A stretch of 64,000 nt of DNA. Source: Flavonifractor sp. An10. GTDB taxonomy: Bacteria > Bacillota > Clostridia > Oscillospirales > Oscillospiraceae. Position 1 is the first letter of the stretch. The number at the start of each line of letters is the position of its first letter. The position numbers and the translations under genes were made by a program. A model generated the notes under the pieces. That model ran no database searches, had not been told where the DNA came from, and worked only from the letters and a program-made list of their open reading frames with translations. The stretch spans positions 403,192-467,191 of the forward strand of contig NZ_NFMB01000004.1 in the NCBI RefSeq assembly GCF_002161215.1. Direction: 5' to 3'. This document shows, piece after piece, positions 48,601 to 56,900 of the stretch.

Positions 48601-50824
48601 AGTACTGCAGGTTGTTGGTGGTGTTGTTGTCATCCACACCGTCCATGAAGATCACATCGCCGTTATCGGCCACACCGGCGGTCTCGTCGGGGTTGTGGGT
48701 CTGGTCGATCTCGATGGAGCTGGTGGGATTGGTCTCGAAGGTGTTGCCCTGCAGCACGGACTCGATGGTCAGCTCGTCGCCGGCCTCGTTCAGGCTGTAG
48801 GTGATGATGGAGCCGGCGGCGAGGCCGGTGGCGTAGGTATCCTGCTTATCGTTGATCTTGTCGCCGGAGCCATCCTGCACCACGTCGCGGGAGCCCAGGT
48901 AGTACTCCAGCTTCTCGTCATCGGTGTCAACAGAAGCAGGCAGAGCGCCGCGGATGTTGTCGATGCTGGTGAAGGCGTCGGCGGAGTCGTCCCAGTTGAG
49001 GTTGAACTGCTTCTCGGTGCCGTCGGCCATCAGGATCTTGATCTGGCCGGAGCGGTCCAGGGCGTTCTGGGTCCAGGCGGAGTCCAGAACCAGGGCGTAG
49101 TTGGTCACGACCTCCTCGGCGGGACGATAGGCCACGATGTAGCCATGGGAGTCCAGGATGAAGTCATAGCGGACGTCAAAGCCGGGCGCGTCGTCGCGCA
49201 CGTCCTTGTTGTCGATGTCGAAGTTCTCCACATCCACGTCCACGATGGAGGCCACGTCCAGGATGAAGGACTGGTAGTAGTTGTCGCCGTCGTCAATGGT
49301 GATGAACAGCTCGTCCTCACGGTCGCGGTCGATGCGGGTCATGTTGCCGGTCACGATCTGGGGATTGGCAACATAGGTGCGGCCGCCGTACTGGACGTAG
49401 AGGATCAGATCCTCAGTCTCCAGGGACAGGTTCTCGGTGGTGGTCACACCCTCCAGGGAGACCTTCTTCACGCTGACCATGTCGGCGGTGTCGATGGTGG
49501 TGCTCGCGGTCTTGCCGTTGAGCTTCTCCTTGCTGTCGCGGTCGGGAGCGAAGAAGGTCAGGGTCTCCTTGCTCTCGTTGTAGCGCTGCACCTCGGACAG
49601 GGTCTCCTGCAGGTACAGCACGTACTCGGCGATGCCGTCATCGTCGTTGTCGATGACCTGCACCTCCACGCCGTTCAGGGTGAAGTCGCTGCCCTTGTAG
49701 CCATAGAGGTAGTCGTTGACCCAGTCAATGGCGTCGTCGGCGTCGGCCATGTAGCCGTAGTTGACGTAGTACTCGGTGTCCTCGTTCACGGCCACGCCGG
49801 TGCCCTTCAGGTAGTCCTTCACGGTATCCTCGGTGGCGGCGGTGAAGTTGATGACGTTGGCCTCGTCGTCAGTGGCCACGCCCAGCACCTTGGAGTTGGC
49901 CAGGATGGTGGTCTTCTCCACGTACATGGTGACAGCCTTGCCCATGTACTCAACAGGGGTGGTCACATTGAAGGTCACGGGCTCGGTCTCCTTCACGCCC
50001 TCCTCCACGCGGGTGTTGGAGGTGGTGGAGTCATACCAAACCACGTTGGCCAGGGTGGTGCGGCCCTCGCGCAGAGCCTCGTCAGAGTCGGTCTGCTGCA
50101 GCTGAGCCCACTCGTTGGCCACAACCACGCCCTCGACGCGGATCACGCCGAACACGTAGCTCAGGATGGTGCGGTGGTCGGCATAGGACAGCGCATAGCC
50201 GTTCTGATACTGCTCGATCATCTCCACGTCCATGGCGTTGTAGATCAGCAGAGCCGCGTCGTCGCGGTTCAGAGGAGCGCTCACGTCCTTGTCGAAGTTG
50301 CGGAAGATGCCCAGCTCGTGGGCCAGGGCGGCGGTGTTCAGCGCCCAGTCATCGCCCACCAGGCCCTCGATCTCAGCCTCGTAGCCCAGCGCGGTCAGCA
50401 GCATCTTGGCGGCCTCCACGGCGGTCACGTTGGCGGAGGGGTCGAAGGTGCCATTGCCGCGGCCGGCAATGACGCCAAGGGTGTAGCAGTAGTTGATGTA
50501 GCCCTTGGCCCAGTTGGCGCTGATGTCAGTCAGGCCGCTGTTGACGTTCATGTACAGATCGTCACAGTTCTGGTTGTTGCTCAGCATGACGGAGATCATC
50601 TTCGCCATCTGAGCGCGGTCTACATTCTCGCCGGGCGCATAGGAACCATCGGGCTTGCCCTCGATGATCTCCAGCGTGGTGAGCATGGAAACCGCATCCT
50701 TGTTCACGATCTCTCCGCGGTCGGAGAAATCGTTGTAGCTCACAGCGGAAGCGCCGACGACCATCATGCCGATCAGCATGGCGGCGGCCAGAAGCAGGCT
50801 GAGAGCCCGTTTGAGGTTTCTCAT
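45650..50824 (-). CDS. SLH-domain S-layer-type surface protein, 1724 residues
   Basis: The largest of the three paralogues. Signal peptide (MRNLKRALSLLLAAAMLIGM) ending at ASA, then three SLH repeats (about 30-200: GKPDGSYAPGENVDRAQMAK, WAKGYINYCYTLGVIAGRGN). A long acidic region follows. A beta-solenoid-like stretch lies around 1060-1330 (GDLTLTNDLVIPE, GSICLYDNTYN, VVIDGEVYVPG). Cadherin-like/Ig-like modules finish the protein (SAVKSGWNWTITVTSQDKQS-like repeats). Asp, Thr and Gly are abundant and Cys nearly absent, as in S-layer proteins. The leader is a third copy of the shared block. It converges on tail-fibre-like gene B and lies head-to-head with the prophage. A structural role is inferred. 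Confidence 0.93.
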   Translation of the reverse strand: MRNLKRALSLLLAAAMLIGMMVVGASAVSYNDFSDRGEIVNKDAVSMLTTLEIIEGKPDGSYAPGENVDRAQMAKMISVMLSNNQNCDDLYMNVNSGLTDISANWAKGYINYCYTLGVIAGRGNGTFDPSANVTAVEAAKMLLTALGYEAEIEGLVGDDWALNTAALAHELGIFRNFDKDVSAPLNRDDAALLIYNAMDVEMIEQYQNGYALSYADHRTILSYVFGVIRVEGVVVANEWAQLQQTDSDEALREGRTTLANVVWYDSTTSNTRVEEGVKETEPVTFNVTTPVEYMGKAVTMYVEKTTILANSKVLGVATDDEANVINFTAATEDTVKDYLKGTGVAVNEDTEYYVNYGYMADADDAIDWVNDYLYGYKGSDFTLNGVEVQVIDNDDDGIAEYVLYLQETLSEVQRYNESKETLTFFAPDRDSKEKLNGKTASTTIDTADMVSVKKVSLEGVTTTENLSLETEDLILYVQYGGRTYVANPQIVTGNMTRIDRDREDELFITIDDGDNYYQSFILDVASIVDVDVENFDIDNKDVRDDAPGFDVRYDFILDSHGYIVAYRPAEEVVTNYALVLDSAWTQNALDRSGQIKILMADGTEKQFNLNWDDSADAFTSIDNIRGALPASVDTDDEKLEYYLGSRDVVQDGSGDKINDKQDTYATGLAAGSIITYSLNEAGDELTIESVLQGNTFETNPTSSIEIDQTHNPDETAGVADNGDVIFMDGVDDNNTTNNLQYYATNGYDNGYGNIRVTGTYEDEKGNWHDDTRSYAVDLNTVAFYWYKDGEDYVYGVATGWNNMSDVDAGTDVQVIPALEKTTNGEYQASNLAAVILFEAEPNTVAANYMLVLSANAVGKDKLELNVVFEDGTAATIDIDDKGDFDDEDDTHYMRAWTYSENADGTYDIGSMWTRANGYADLLINGTIELNGYRHIALPADANVWDVTEVDRGGDDVPTGVFQRNINVNAVVIVSEGQVRTAWIWDLDPNDITGTGWNFNWDLTNYERVYPYMGTWSQWQIQSYLVDETNVMVVGDLTLTNDLVIPEDVILQVEGDLHENGYDVSGLGTLRVRGDYYVGDGIGAENPGDGIIATDTQVGGDLLLTESTEINARVGVLGSVVGNGGDTSYNGVATDPDNRYFDLDVNDYLYAGEDIIVAYLTVNGHAEADDVYAYGIKVTSKDTLIARGSICLYDNTYNSTNGYLTVGDGTAAGAGSVVVGDMLIDPVTGDTANVTVNADSTLTMNVGADMDIDGTLTVNTKGKVTYEADGAIHYLKAGSVVIDGEVYVPGTIEAGSVALNNGGKLSVITKPDSITIANGGELVYLDDEGLEEQPGTDVPTNTLLTNLTIKGEKVTLSGNGGYVTLPYDKWTNTTDDVVKTTTSGVTVKAYAASDSDTPLDKKDALDKDTTALYVQATKGLVSEEYVITVKLTAGQTDSELTSLTVKGVKVDLSKATGEGTEEDPYVLTVSDITAEQNSTATLMEIGLPSGATKAVKNGSNQDVADSTLAGSPAVKSGWNWTITVTSQDKQSVTYYKVIIGSDVEAEWTATVGSITVVNEKGTAKDGATVSGVEAELIFDNTKDLTFTVTAKDHFQIKEVKYLVDSDASQYSSYTVIEDATGSSYTIPATALKDASATDKLNIRVVVTEDPKVIFSTTKPCYVNDKQVTEAYAENGTLTFATSVEIEAEGAEVQKGEVDGAGRTTYTLTGITKDVTVSDYTAAGGR

Positions 50825-51100
50825 CTTGGATTTTCCTCCTTCTAAAATTTGAGGCTCAGATTGCCATATTCCACCAATATCCGGTAAAATAGGGAAATCA
50901 GAGGCGTATGACGACCCTTACATCAGACTAGAAGTAAGTAAATCCTGCGGTATGCGGGTGTTTTTAGCCTGATTTGCAGCTTGGAAGTTCCCGTGGTAGA
51001 CATTTGGTAGACACGAGACGGCAAAAGAAAGGGCGCGCAGCGGGAAACCGCTGCGCGCCAATGGATTGCGGGATTAAATTGGTAGACATTTGGTAGACAT
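50825..51100 (-). repeat. Conserved S-layer leader, copy 3
   Basis: Again the ribosome-binding region, the AT-rich block, the terminator hairpin and both TGGTAGACA pairs. It has more substitutions than copies 1 and 2 have between them (for example CCCGTGGTAGACA and TCAGACTAGAAGTAAGTAAA). The block ends within about 90 bp of the first prophage gene. The remaining stretch up to 51188 holds no gene I can support. Confidence 0.82.
51032..51059 (-). terminator. Hairpin terminator inside S-layer leader, copy 3
   Basis: Perfect 12-bp stem GGCGCGCAGCGG/CCGCTGCGCGCC followed by CTTTCTTTTG on the minus strand, as in copy 1. With the prophage reading away on the plus strand, no gene enters it from upstream here. 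Confidence 0.65.
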
Positions 51101-51188
51101 AGAAATAAATTTTGAAAAAGCCGGCGCTTAAGTGTACGCGGATGGTTCACTTTTTGCTTCCGGGAACCAGGGGTGAGGAGGGAAGCGC

Positions 51189-51476
51189 GTGAGAAACGAG
51201 CGGACAAGGCTGCTCCACCGGATGGAACGGCTGGCACAGTGCAGGGTCAACGACGCGGTGAAGCTGGCCTTCCTGAATGAGGGACAGCTGGAGAAGATTG
51301 ACGGGCTGGAGTTGGGAGCACTGAAGGAGTTCAAGCGCAGCGGAAACGGCGCGGTGGAACTCAAGCTGGTGGATCGGGCGGCGGTGCTGGAACGGCTGGT
51401 GGAGCTGTCCGGAGGACGGGAGGACAAGGCGGAGGCTTTCTTTCAGGCGCTGAAGGAGAGCGCCGATGCGGTTTGA
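51189..51476 (+). CDS. Putative terminase small subunit
   Basis: A 95-residue basic, helical protein (MRNERTRLLHRMERLAQCRV, LKEFKRSGNGAVELKLVDRA) starting at GTG after GGAGGG. It directly precedes and overlaps the large terminase gene by 11 bp, which is the position of the small subunit in PBSX-like phages. It is shorter than typical XtmA-type proteins and I see no clear helix-turn-helix, so the function is inferred from position. Confidence 0.65.
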   Translation: MRNERTRLLHRMERLAQCRVNDAVKLAFLNEGQLEKIDGLELGALKEFKRSGNGAVELKLVDRAAVLERLVELSGGREDKAEAFFQALKESADAV

Positions 51477-52716
51477 GACATTTTCCCGGCAGCAGAGGCG
51501 GGTGCTCACCTGGTGGCTGGCGCCGGAGACCAGAGGGCTGGAGGCCGTGATCTGCGACGGGGCGGTGCGCAGCGGCAAGACCATGTGCATGGGGCTGTCC
51601 TTTTTCCTCTGGGCCATGGGGTGCTTTGACGGGGCCGTTTTTGGCCTGTGCGGCAAGACCGCTTCCGCCCTGCGGCGGAATCTGCTGGACGAGGTGCTGC
51701 CCGCCCTGGGGGAGCTGGGGTTTCAGTGGGAGGAGCGGGTGTCCCGGGGCCGGCTGCGGGTGCGGTTCGGCGGAAGGGAGAACACGTTTTATATTTTTGG
51801 CGGCAAGGACGAGGGCAGCGCGGCCCTGATCCAGGGGGTGACCCTGGCCGGAGTGCTGCTGGACGAGGCGGCCCTCATGCCCCGCTCCTTCGTGGAGCAG
51901 GCCTGCGCCCGGTGCTCGGTGCCGGGAAGCCGGCTGTGGTTCTCCTGCAACCCGGAGAGCCCGGAGCACTGGTTTTATAAGGAGTGGATTCAGAAGGCGG
52001 AGGAGCGGCGGGCCCTCTATCTCCACTTCACCATGGCGGACAACCCCGCCCTCACCCCCCAGGTGCGGGAGCGGTACGCCCGCAGCTTCAGCGGTACCTT
52101 CTACCGGCGGTTCGTGATGGGGGAGTGGGTGGCCGCCGAGGGGCGGGTGTACGACTTCTTCGACGAGTCCATGGTGCGGCCCGCCCCTGGGGGAGAGATG
52201 GAGCGGTGGTGTATCTCCTGCGACTACGGCACCGTCAACCCCACGTCCCTGGGGCTGTGGGGCCTGCAAAACGGGGTGTGGTACCGGGTGAAGGAGTACT
52301 ACTATGACTCACGGGCGGAGCGGGCACAGAAGACCGACGGGGAGTACGCCGACGCCCTGGAGCAGCTGGCCGGGGGACGGCCTATCTGGAAGATCGTGGC
52401 CGACCCGTCGGCGGCCAGCTTCATCGAGGTGCTCCGCCGGAGGGGCTGGCGGGTGGAGAAGGCCGACAACGACGTGCTGGCCGGCATCCGCACCACCGCC
52501 GGGCTGCTCAAGGCGGGGAAGCTGGTCATCTGCGAGGGATGCAGGGACGCCATCCGGGAGTTCTCCCTCTACTGCTGGGACGAAAAGGCCGTGGGCGACC
52601 GAGTGAAAAAAGTCCACGACCACGCCATGGACGACATTCGCTACTTCGCCGCCACCGTGGCGGCGGGGGAGCGGGGATACTTCGGCGGCCTGTGCGTGGA
52701 GCGGGGACGGTTTTAG
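51466..52716 (+). CDS. Phage terminase large subunit (PBSX family)
   Basis: DNA-packaging motor: ATPase plus nuclease, 416 residues. Walker A appears as GAVRSGKTMCMG near residue 30. GVTLAGVLLDEAALMPRSFVE holds Walker B with the catalytic glutamate, and WFSCNPESPEHWF is the coupling motif. The nuclease half shows SCDYGTVNPTSLGLWG and later acidic positions (VADPSAASFIE; HAMDDIRYF). The length matches XtmB-type enzymes. The ATG lies inside the preceding gene. Confidence 0.93.
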   Translation: MRFETFSRQQRRVLTWWLAPETRGLEAVICDGAVRSGKTMCMGLSFFLWAMGCFDGAVFGLCGKTASALRRNLLDEVLPALGELGFQWEERVSRGRLRVRFGGRENTFYIFGGKDEGSAALIQGVTLAGVLLDEAALMPRSFVEQACARCSVPGSRLWFSCNPESPEHWFYKEWIQKAEERRALYLHFTMADNPALTPQVRERYARSFSGTFYRRFVMGEWVAAEGRVYDFFDESMVRPAPGGEMERWCISCDYGTVNPTSLGLWGLQNGVWYRVKEYYYDSRAERAQKTDGEYADALEQLAGGRPIWKIVADPSAASFIEVLRRRGWRVEKADNDVLAGIRTTAGLLKAGKLVICEGCRDAIREFSLYCWDEKAVGDRVKKVHDHAMDDIRYFAATVAAGERGYFGGLCVERGRF

Positions 52717-52739
52717 ACAAGCGAGACGGGAGGAAGGGC

Positions 52740-53900
52740 ATGGGTGTGTTAGGAAAGAAAAAGGACGTGGGGGCCGGGACGGCGGTACAGCTCCGGGAGG
52801 GGGGACGGCACCCCTTCGGCGTGCTGGACGGTTACGTCCCCCTGAGAAACGGGGAGATCGCCCTCTACCGGAGCATCCGGGAGGCGGTGCCCATCGTGGA
52901 CGCCGCCCTGCGCAAGCTGGTGCGGCTGGCCGGCGGCGTACAGGTGCTCTGCCGGGACAAAAGTGCCCAGGAGGGGCTGGACTGGTTCCTCCAGCACGTG
53001 AACACCGGAAGGGGACAGCGGGGGATCCAGTCCTTCCTGGACTGCTACCTGGACTCCATGCTCACCTGCGGCCGGGCCGTGGGGGAGATCGTCCCCGACC
53101 GCCGGGGGCGGGACATCGCCGCCCTGCTGTGCGGCAACCCGGCGGACATCGAGATCCGGGAGGGGGACTCCCCCCTGGAGTTTGCCATCTGGGGGCGGGA
53201 CGCCGTCGGCGGTCTGCGGGAGCTGCCCCGGCAGGAGCTGCTCCTCTTCACCCCGTTTCAGCCCGAGGTGGGCAGCCCCTACGGGGTGAGCCTGCTGCGC
53301 TCCATGCCCTTCCTGACGGAGATCCTGCTGAAAATCTACCAGGCGGTGGGCATGAACTGGGAGCGGATGGGCAACGTGCGCTTCGCCGTGGTGTACAAGC
53401 CCGGCGACAGCCCCCTGGATCAGTCCATGGCCCAGGAGCGCAGCCGCCAGATCGCAAAGGAGTGGTCTGCCGCCATGCAGGCGGGCAAGGACGGCTCCGT
53501 CCGGGACTTCGTGGCCGTGGGCGACGTGGACATCAAGGTCATCGGGGCGGACAATCAGATTCTGGACAGCGAGGTGCCCGTGCGGCAGATCCTGGAGCAG
53601 CTCATCGCACGGACGGGGATCCCGCCCTTTCTGCTGGGCCTCAGCTGGTCCTCCACCGAGCGGATGAGCACCCAGCAGGCCGACATGATGACCAGCGAGA
53701 TCACCGCCATCCGGCGGGGGCTGGAGCCGGTGGTGGAGCGCATCTGTGAGCTGTGGCTGACCCTCCACGGCTATGACCGCCGGGTTGCCGTGGACTGGGC
53801 GGACATCAACCTCCAGGATCTGGTGGAGGAGGCCCGGGCGGAGCTGTACCGGGAGCAGGCGGAGGATCTGCGGCTGGCCCGGGAAAACAAGAAAGCCTAA
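52740..53900 (+). CDS. Phage portal protein
   Basis: A 386-residue protein forming the capsid vertex channel. It has YRSIREAVPIVDAALRKLVR at the start, the middle VGSPYGVSLLRSMPFLTEIL and IGADNQILDSEVPVRQILEQ. The C-terminal region has SSTERMSTQQADMMTSEITA, characteristic of portal proteins of PBSX-like phages. GGGAGGA precedes the ATG. Its C-terminal helix (VEEARAELYREQAEDLRLAR) is partly repeated in the small gene that follows. Confidence 0.87.
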   Translation: MGVLGKKKDVGAGTAVQLREGGRHPFGVLDGYVPLRNGEIALYRSIREAVPIVDAALRKLVRLAGGVQVLCRDKSAQEGLDWFLQHVNTGRGQRGIQSFLDCYLDSMLTCGRAVGEIVPDRRGRDIAALLCGNPADIEIREGDSPLEFAIWGRDAVGGLRELPRQELLLFTPFQPEVGSPYGVSLLRSMPFLTEILLKIYQAVGMNWERMGNVRFAVVYKPGDSPLDQSMAQERSRQIAKEWSAAMQAGKDGSVRDFVAVGDVDIKVIGADNQILDSEVPVRQILEQLIARTGIPPFLLGLSWSSTERMSTQQADMMTSEITAIRRGLEPVVERICELWLTLHGYDRRVAVDWADINLQDLVEEARAELYREQAEDLRLARENKKA

Positions 53901-53985
53901 AAGAAGCCGGCCCGGGCAGCCGAGACCAGATCGGGGCCCCCGGGGAAGCGCGAAGCGCTTTCCTGGGGAGAGGCGGAGCAGCGGA

Positions 53986-54153
53986 ATGATCGAGTCCCGC
54001 CGCATGCGGCGGGACGAGGGATATGGAGCTTGCGACGACGAGGTGGAGGAAGCCCGGGCAGAGCTTTACCGGGAGCAGGCCCTGGCGGCCAGGCTGGAGA
54101 ACGAGGAGAGGGAGAGAAAACAGAAAGCCGGGCTGGAGACGGCGGGCGGATGA
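53986..54153 (+). CDS. Small coiled-coil protein repeating the portal C-terminus
   Basis: A 55-residue charged helix (VEEARAELYREQALAARLEN, ERERKQKAGL). Its DNA matches the portal gene's end over VEEARAELYREQA with a few synonymous changes, 217 bp downstream. It may be a detached fragment left by an insertion into the portal 3' end, or a real small protein; GGAG lies upstream of the ATG at moderate distance. Coding status is uncertain. Confidence 0.4.
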   Translation: MIESRRMRRDEGYGACDDEVEEARAELYREQALAARLENEERERKQKAGLETAGG

Positions 54154-54202
54154 TATCCGCCCCTGCGGGATCGTGAACGGCGGGGGCGAGCCCCCGCCCT
54201 AC
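54144..54202. repeat. Two REP-like palindromes inside the prophage
   Basis: GGGCGGATGATATCCGCCCCTGC (54144-54166) matches the elements at 21603 and 23732. GGCGGGGGCGAGCCCCCGCCCTAC (54179-54202) matches the unit at 13140. Host-type dispersed repeats within a phage structural operon suggest long residence. Confidence 0.7.
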
Positions 54203-54259
54203 ATGGTCAAGAATGGATCACACATAGCAAAACGAGAGCAGAGGGAAGGGAGCGATGGG

Positions 54260-55120
54260 ATGATCATCAGCAAGGACGCGGGCGTGGACGGCGCCCTGGA
54301 GCTCAATCCCCAGGAGCTGGCCCAGATCAACGCCTGGAGCCGGAGGGAGCTGAAAGCGGAGGAGGTGTACGCCTTCGCGGTGAAGCTGTGCGACAACGAG
54401 GTGGATCGGGACTGGGAACGGTTCCCGGCGGCCACCCTGGAGGAGCTGGCCCCCCTCTTTGCGGGCAAGAGCGGCCTGTTCGACCACCAGTGGAGCGCCA
54501 GGGAGCAGACCGCCCGTATCTACCGCACCGAGGTGGTGCGGGAGGCGCGGCTTACCGGGGCGGGGGAGCCCTACTGCTACCTAAAGGGGTACGCCTACCT
54601 GCTGCGCACCGAGGGCAACCGGGAGCTCATCGCCGAGATCGAGGGCGGCATCAAGAAAGAGGTCAGTGTGGGCTGCGCCGTGGAGCGGGCGGTTTGCTCC
54701 ATCTGCGGCCAGGACATCCACACCTGCCCCCATGAGAAGGGGGAGGAGTACGGCGGTCAGCAGTGCTGGGCCGACCTGGTGGGCGCCACCGACGCCTACG
54801 AGTGGTCGTTCGTGGCGGTGCCCGCCCAGAAAAACGCGGGGGTGATGAAGCACTGGAGGCTGGAGCAGGAGGCGGCCCTGGGGCGGAAGTACTTGGAGGG
54901 CCTGCGGAGCGACGTGGTGCGGCTGGGCGGCCTGGCCGGGCTGGAGCTGGAGCACGGCACCCTCAAGGCCATCGCGGCCAGGCTGGAATACCCCGAGCTG
55001 ACCGCCCTGCGGAAGGCCCTGGAGAAGCAGGCCGACCGGAGGTTCCCGGCGGAGACCCAGCTGACCTACGGCGAAGCACAGAGCGGGACGGAGCAGAGAG
55101 ACGGGGCATTTTTGATCTGA
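54260..55120 (+). CDS. Putative phage capsid maturation protease / prohead protein
   Basis: A 286-residue protein between portal and capsid genes. It shows VKLCDNEVDRDWERFPAATL, then FAGKSGLFDHQWSAREQTAR and EIEGGIKKEVSVGCAVERAV. A cysteine/histidine cluster follows (CSICGQDIHTCPHEKGEEY), and WSFVAVPAQKNAGV closes the protease-like part; the remaining 90 residues are helical, as for a scaffold tail. The H and S of DHQW...EVSVGC could be the catalytic pair, in XkdF style. Gene order supports the call. AAGGGAG precedes the ATG. Confidence 0.7.
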   Translation: MIISKDAGVDGALELNPQELAQINAWSRRELKAEEVYAFAVKLCDNEVDRDWERFPAATLEELAPLFAGKSGLFDHQWSAREQTARIYRTEVVREARLTGAGEPYCYLKGYAYLLRTEGNRELIAEIEGGIKKEVSVGCAVERAVCSICGQDIHTCPHEKGEEYGGQQCWADLVGATDAYEWSFVAVPAQKNAGVMKHWRLEQEAALGRKYLEGLRSDVVRLGGLAGLELEHGTLKAIAARLEYPELTALRKALEKQADRRFPAETQLTYGEAQSGTEQRDGAFLI

Positions 55121-55139
55121 ACAGAAAGGGGACGGGAGT

Positions 55140-55487
55140 ATGAGCAAGATTTCCTTTGACGGCATTGGCGAGGTGGTGGCCACCTTTACCTGCGGCGCGG
55201 ACGTGAAGGCGGGCCAGGTGGTCAAGGCCTCCGGCAACGGGGCCGTGGACAAGTGCGGCGACGGCGAACGCTTCTGCGGCGTGGCCCTCACCGCCGAGGA
55301 CGGCTACGCCGCCGTCCAGGTGGCCGGGTTGGTGAAGGTGGCCGCCGCCGAAGGGGTGGCGGTGGGCTGGAACAAGCTTCTGGCCGACGGCACCGGCGGC
55401 GTCAAAAAGGACAGCGCCAGCCCGGCCACCGGCGGGGACTATCTGGTCATCTCGGTGGACAGCGACGGCGCCGTGGTGCGGCTGTAA
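55140..55487 (+). CDS. Putative head decoration protein
   Basis: A 115-residue Gly/Val/Ala-rich beta protein (GADVKAGQVVKASGNGAVDK, CGVALTAEDGYAAVQVAGLV) of the DUF2190-like kind that coats capsids. It lies between the protease-like and major capsid genes, with AAAGGGGA upstream. The role is inferred from position and composition. Confidence 0.6.
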   Translation: MSKISFDGIGEVVATFTCGADVKAGQVVKASGNGAVDKCGDGERFCGVALTAEDGYAAVQVAGLVKVAAAEGVAVGWNKLLADGTGGVKKDSASPATGGDYLVISVDSDGAVVRL

Positions 55488-55506
55488 GAAAGGGAGGAAT
55501 GTGGAT

Positions 55507-56541
55507 ATGGGTTATCGCTTTGACAATCTGAGACTGGAAAAGGGCATGTACAACGAGGCGGGGCGCTCCTTCACCCAGGTGCTGGAACGGGAGGATCCCT
55601 CCGAGCAGTACAAGGGCACCGCCCTGGAGGGGCTGGACGCCTATCAGCGGCAGCTCAAGCGGTTCGACATCAAGGTGAAGGGCGCGGGCAGCGACGCGGT
55701 GGAGAAGTTCTTCGCCACTAGCCAGTCCGCCGTGCTCTTCCCCGAGTACATCGCCCGCTCCGTGCGGCAGGGTATGGAGGAGGCCAACCTGATCCCCCAC
55801 ATCACCGCCGCCGTCACCCAGTTCGACGGCATGGACTACCGCTCCATCGCGTCGGTGCCCGACGAGGAGCAGAAGGCCCTGCGCCGGGTGGAGGAGGGGG
55901 CCTCCATCCCCCAGACCCAGGTGAAGAGCCAGGAGAACCTGGTGAAGCTCTACAAGCGGGGACGGATGCTGGTGGCCCCCTACGAGGCCATCCGCTACCA
56001 GAAGCTGGATCTGTTCTCCGTCACCCTGCGGCAGATCGGCGCCCACATCAACCGGATGCACCTGGAGGACGCCATCGACGTGCTGCTCAACGGGGACGGC
56101 AACGGCAACCCCGCCCAGAGCTTTACCGTGGGCACCGACCCCATCGGCGGCACCGTCGGCAAGCTGACCTACGACGAGCTGGTGGACTTCTGGAGCCAGT
56201 TTGACCCCTATGAGATGAACACACTCCTGGTCAGCGGGGATGAGATGCTCACCCTGCTCAAGATGGAGGAGTTCCAGAACCCCCTCACCGGCCTCAACTT
56301 CCAGGGCACCGGCAAGCTGGCCACCCCCCTGGGCGCCACCCTGCTGCGCACCTCCGCCCTGGCCAGCGGCACCATGATCGGCCTGGACAAGCGGTACGCC
56401 CTGGAGATGGTGCAGGGCTCCGACGTGCTGGTGGAGTACGACAAGCTCATCGACCGGCAGCTGGAGCGGGCCGCCATCACCAGCATCTCCGGCTTTGCCA
56501 AGCTGTTCACCGACGCGGCCAAGGTGCTGAAGGTAAAATGA
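55507..56541 (+). CDS. Phage major capsid protein (HK97-fold)
   Basis: A 344-residue protein forming the capsid shell. It has a short leader (MGYRFDNLRLEKGMYNEAGR), AVLFPEYIARSVRQGMEEAN, DEEQKALRRVEEGASIPQTQ, KLYKRGRMLVAPYEAIRYQK and a C-terminal VLVEYDKLIDRQLERAAITS. These give the look of HK97-type capsids of this phage group. GGGAGG lies nine bases before the ATG chosen; a GTG two codons upstream is too close. Confidence 0.85.
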   Translation: MGYRFDNLRLEKGMYNEAGRSFTQVLEREDPSEQYKGTALEGLDAYQRQLKRFDIKVKGAGSDAVEKFFATSQSAVLFPEYIARSVRQGMEEANLIPHITAAVTQFDGMDYRSIASVPDEEQKALRRVEEGASIPQTQVKSQENLVKLYKRGRMLVAPYEAIRYQKLDLFSVTLRQIGAHINRMHLEDAIDVLLNGDGNGNPAQSFTVGTDPIGGTVGKLTYDELVDFWSQFDPYEMNTLLVSGDEMLTLLKMEEFQNPLTGLNFQGTGKLATPLGATLLRTSALASGTMIGLDKRYALEMVQGSDVLVEYDKLIDRQLERAAITSISGFAKLFTDAAKVLKVK

Positions 56542-56900
56542 CGGAGAAGATCATGGCCATGGCCAAGGCCCTGGGCCATGTGACGGCAGGACAGGAGACC
56601 GCCCTGGAGGCCCTGTGCCAGGCGGCGGAGACCGAACTGACCCGCCGCCTGCGGCCCGGGGTGTCCCCGGAGGACTGCGGAAGCGCCTTCGTGCTGGCCT
56701 GCGCCTGGATGGCCCTGGCCGGCCTGACCGCCGGGGAGAGTGCCGGGGTGGAGCGGTTCACCGCCGGCAGCCTTACCATCCAGGAGGGGGGCGGGGCGGA
56801 CGCCGCGGAGCGCTCCGCCGCCCTCCGCCTCCAGGCCGAGACGGTGCTGGGGCCCTATCTGGCCGACCGGGGCTTCGCCTTCCAGGGGGTGGAGGGATGA
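56538..56900 (+). CDS. Putative head-tail connector protein
   Basis: A 120-residue helical Ala-rich protein overlapping the capsid gene by ATGA. The pattern LCQAAETELTRRLRPGVSPE followed by AFVLACAWMALAGLTAGE resembles gp6-type connector proteins. Position directly after the capsid supports a head completion role. Confidence 0.6.
   Translation: MTEKIMAMAKALGHVTAGQETALEALCQAAETELTRRLRPGVSPEDCGSAFVLACAWMALAGLTAGESAGVERFTAGSLTIQEGGGADAAERSAALRLQAETVLGPYLADRGFAFQGVEG

Noticed and set aside
45620..50845. Very long open frame (about 1740 codons) on the plus strand opposite the largest SLH gene; similar ones at 113-2101 and 5843-9001
   Set aside because: They are antisense shadows of GC-rich Asp/Thr/Val-codon genes. 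They consist of low-complexity Gly/Val/His/Leu/Gln sequence, lack ribosome binding sites, and the minus strand encodes clear SLH proteins with good starts.
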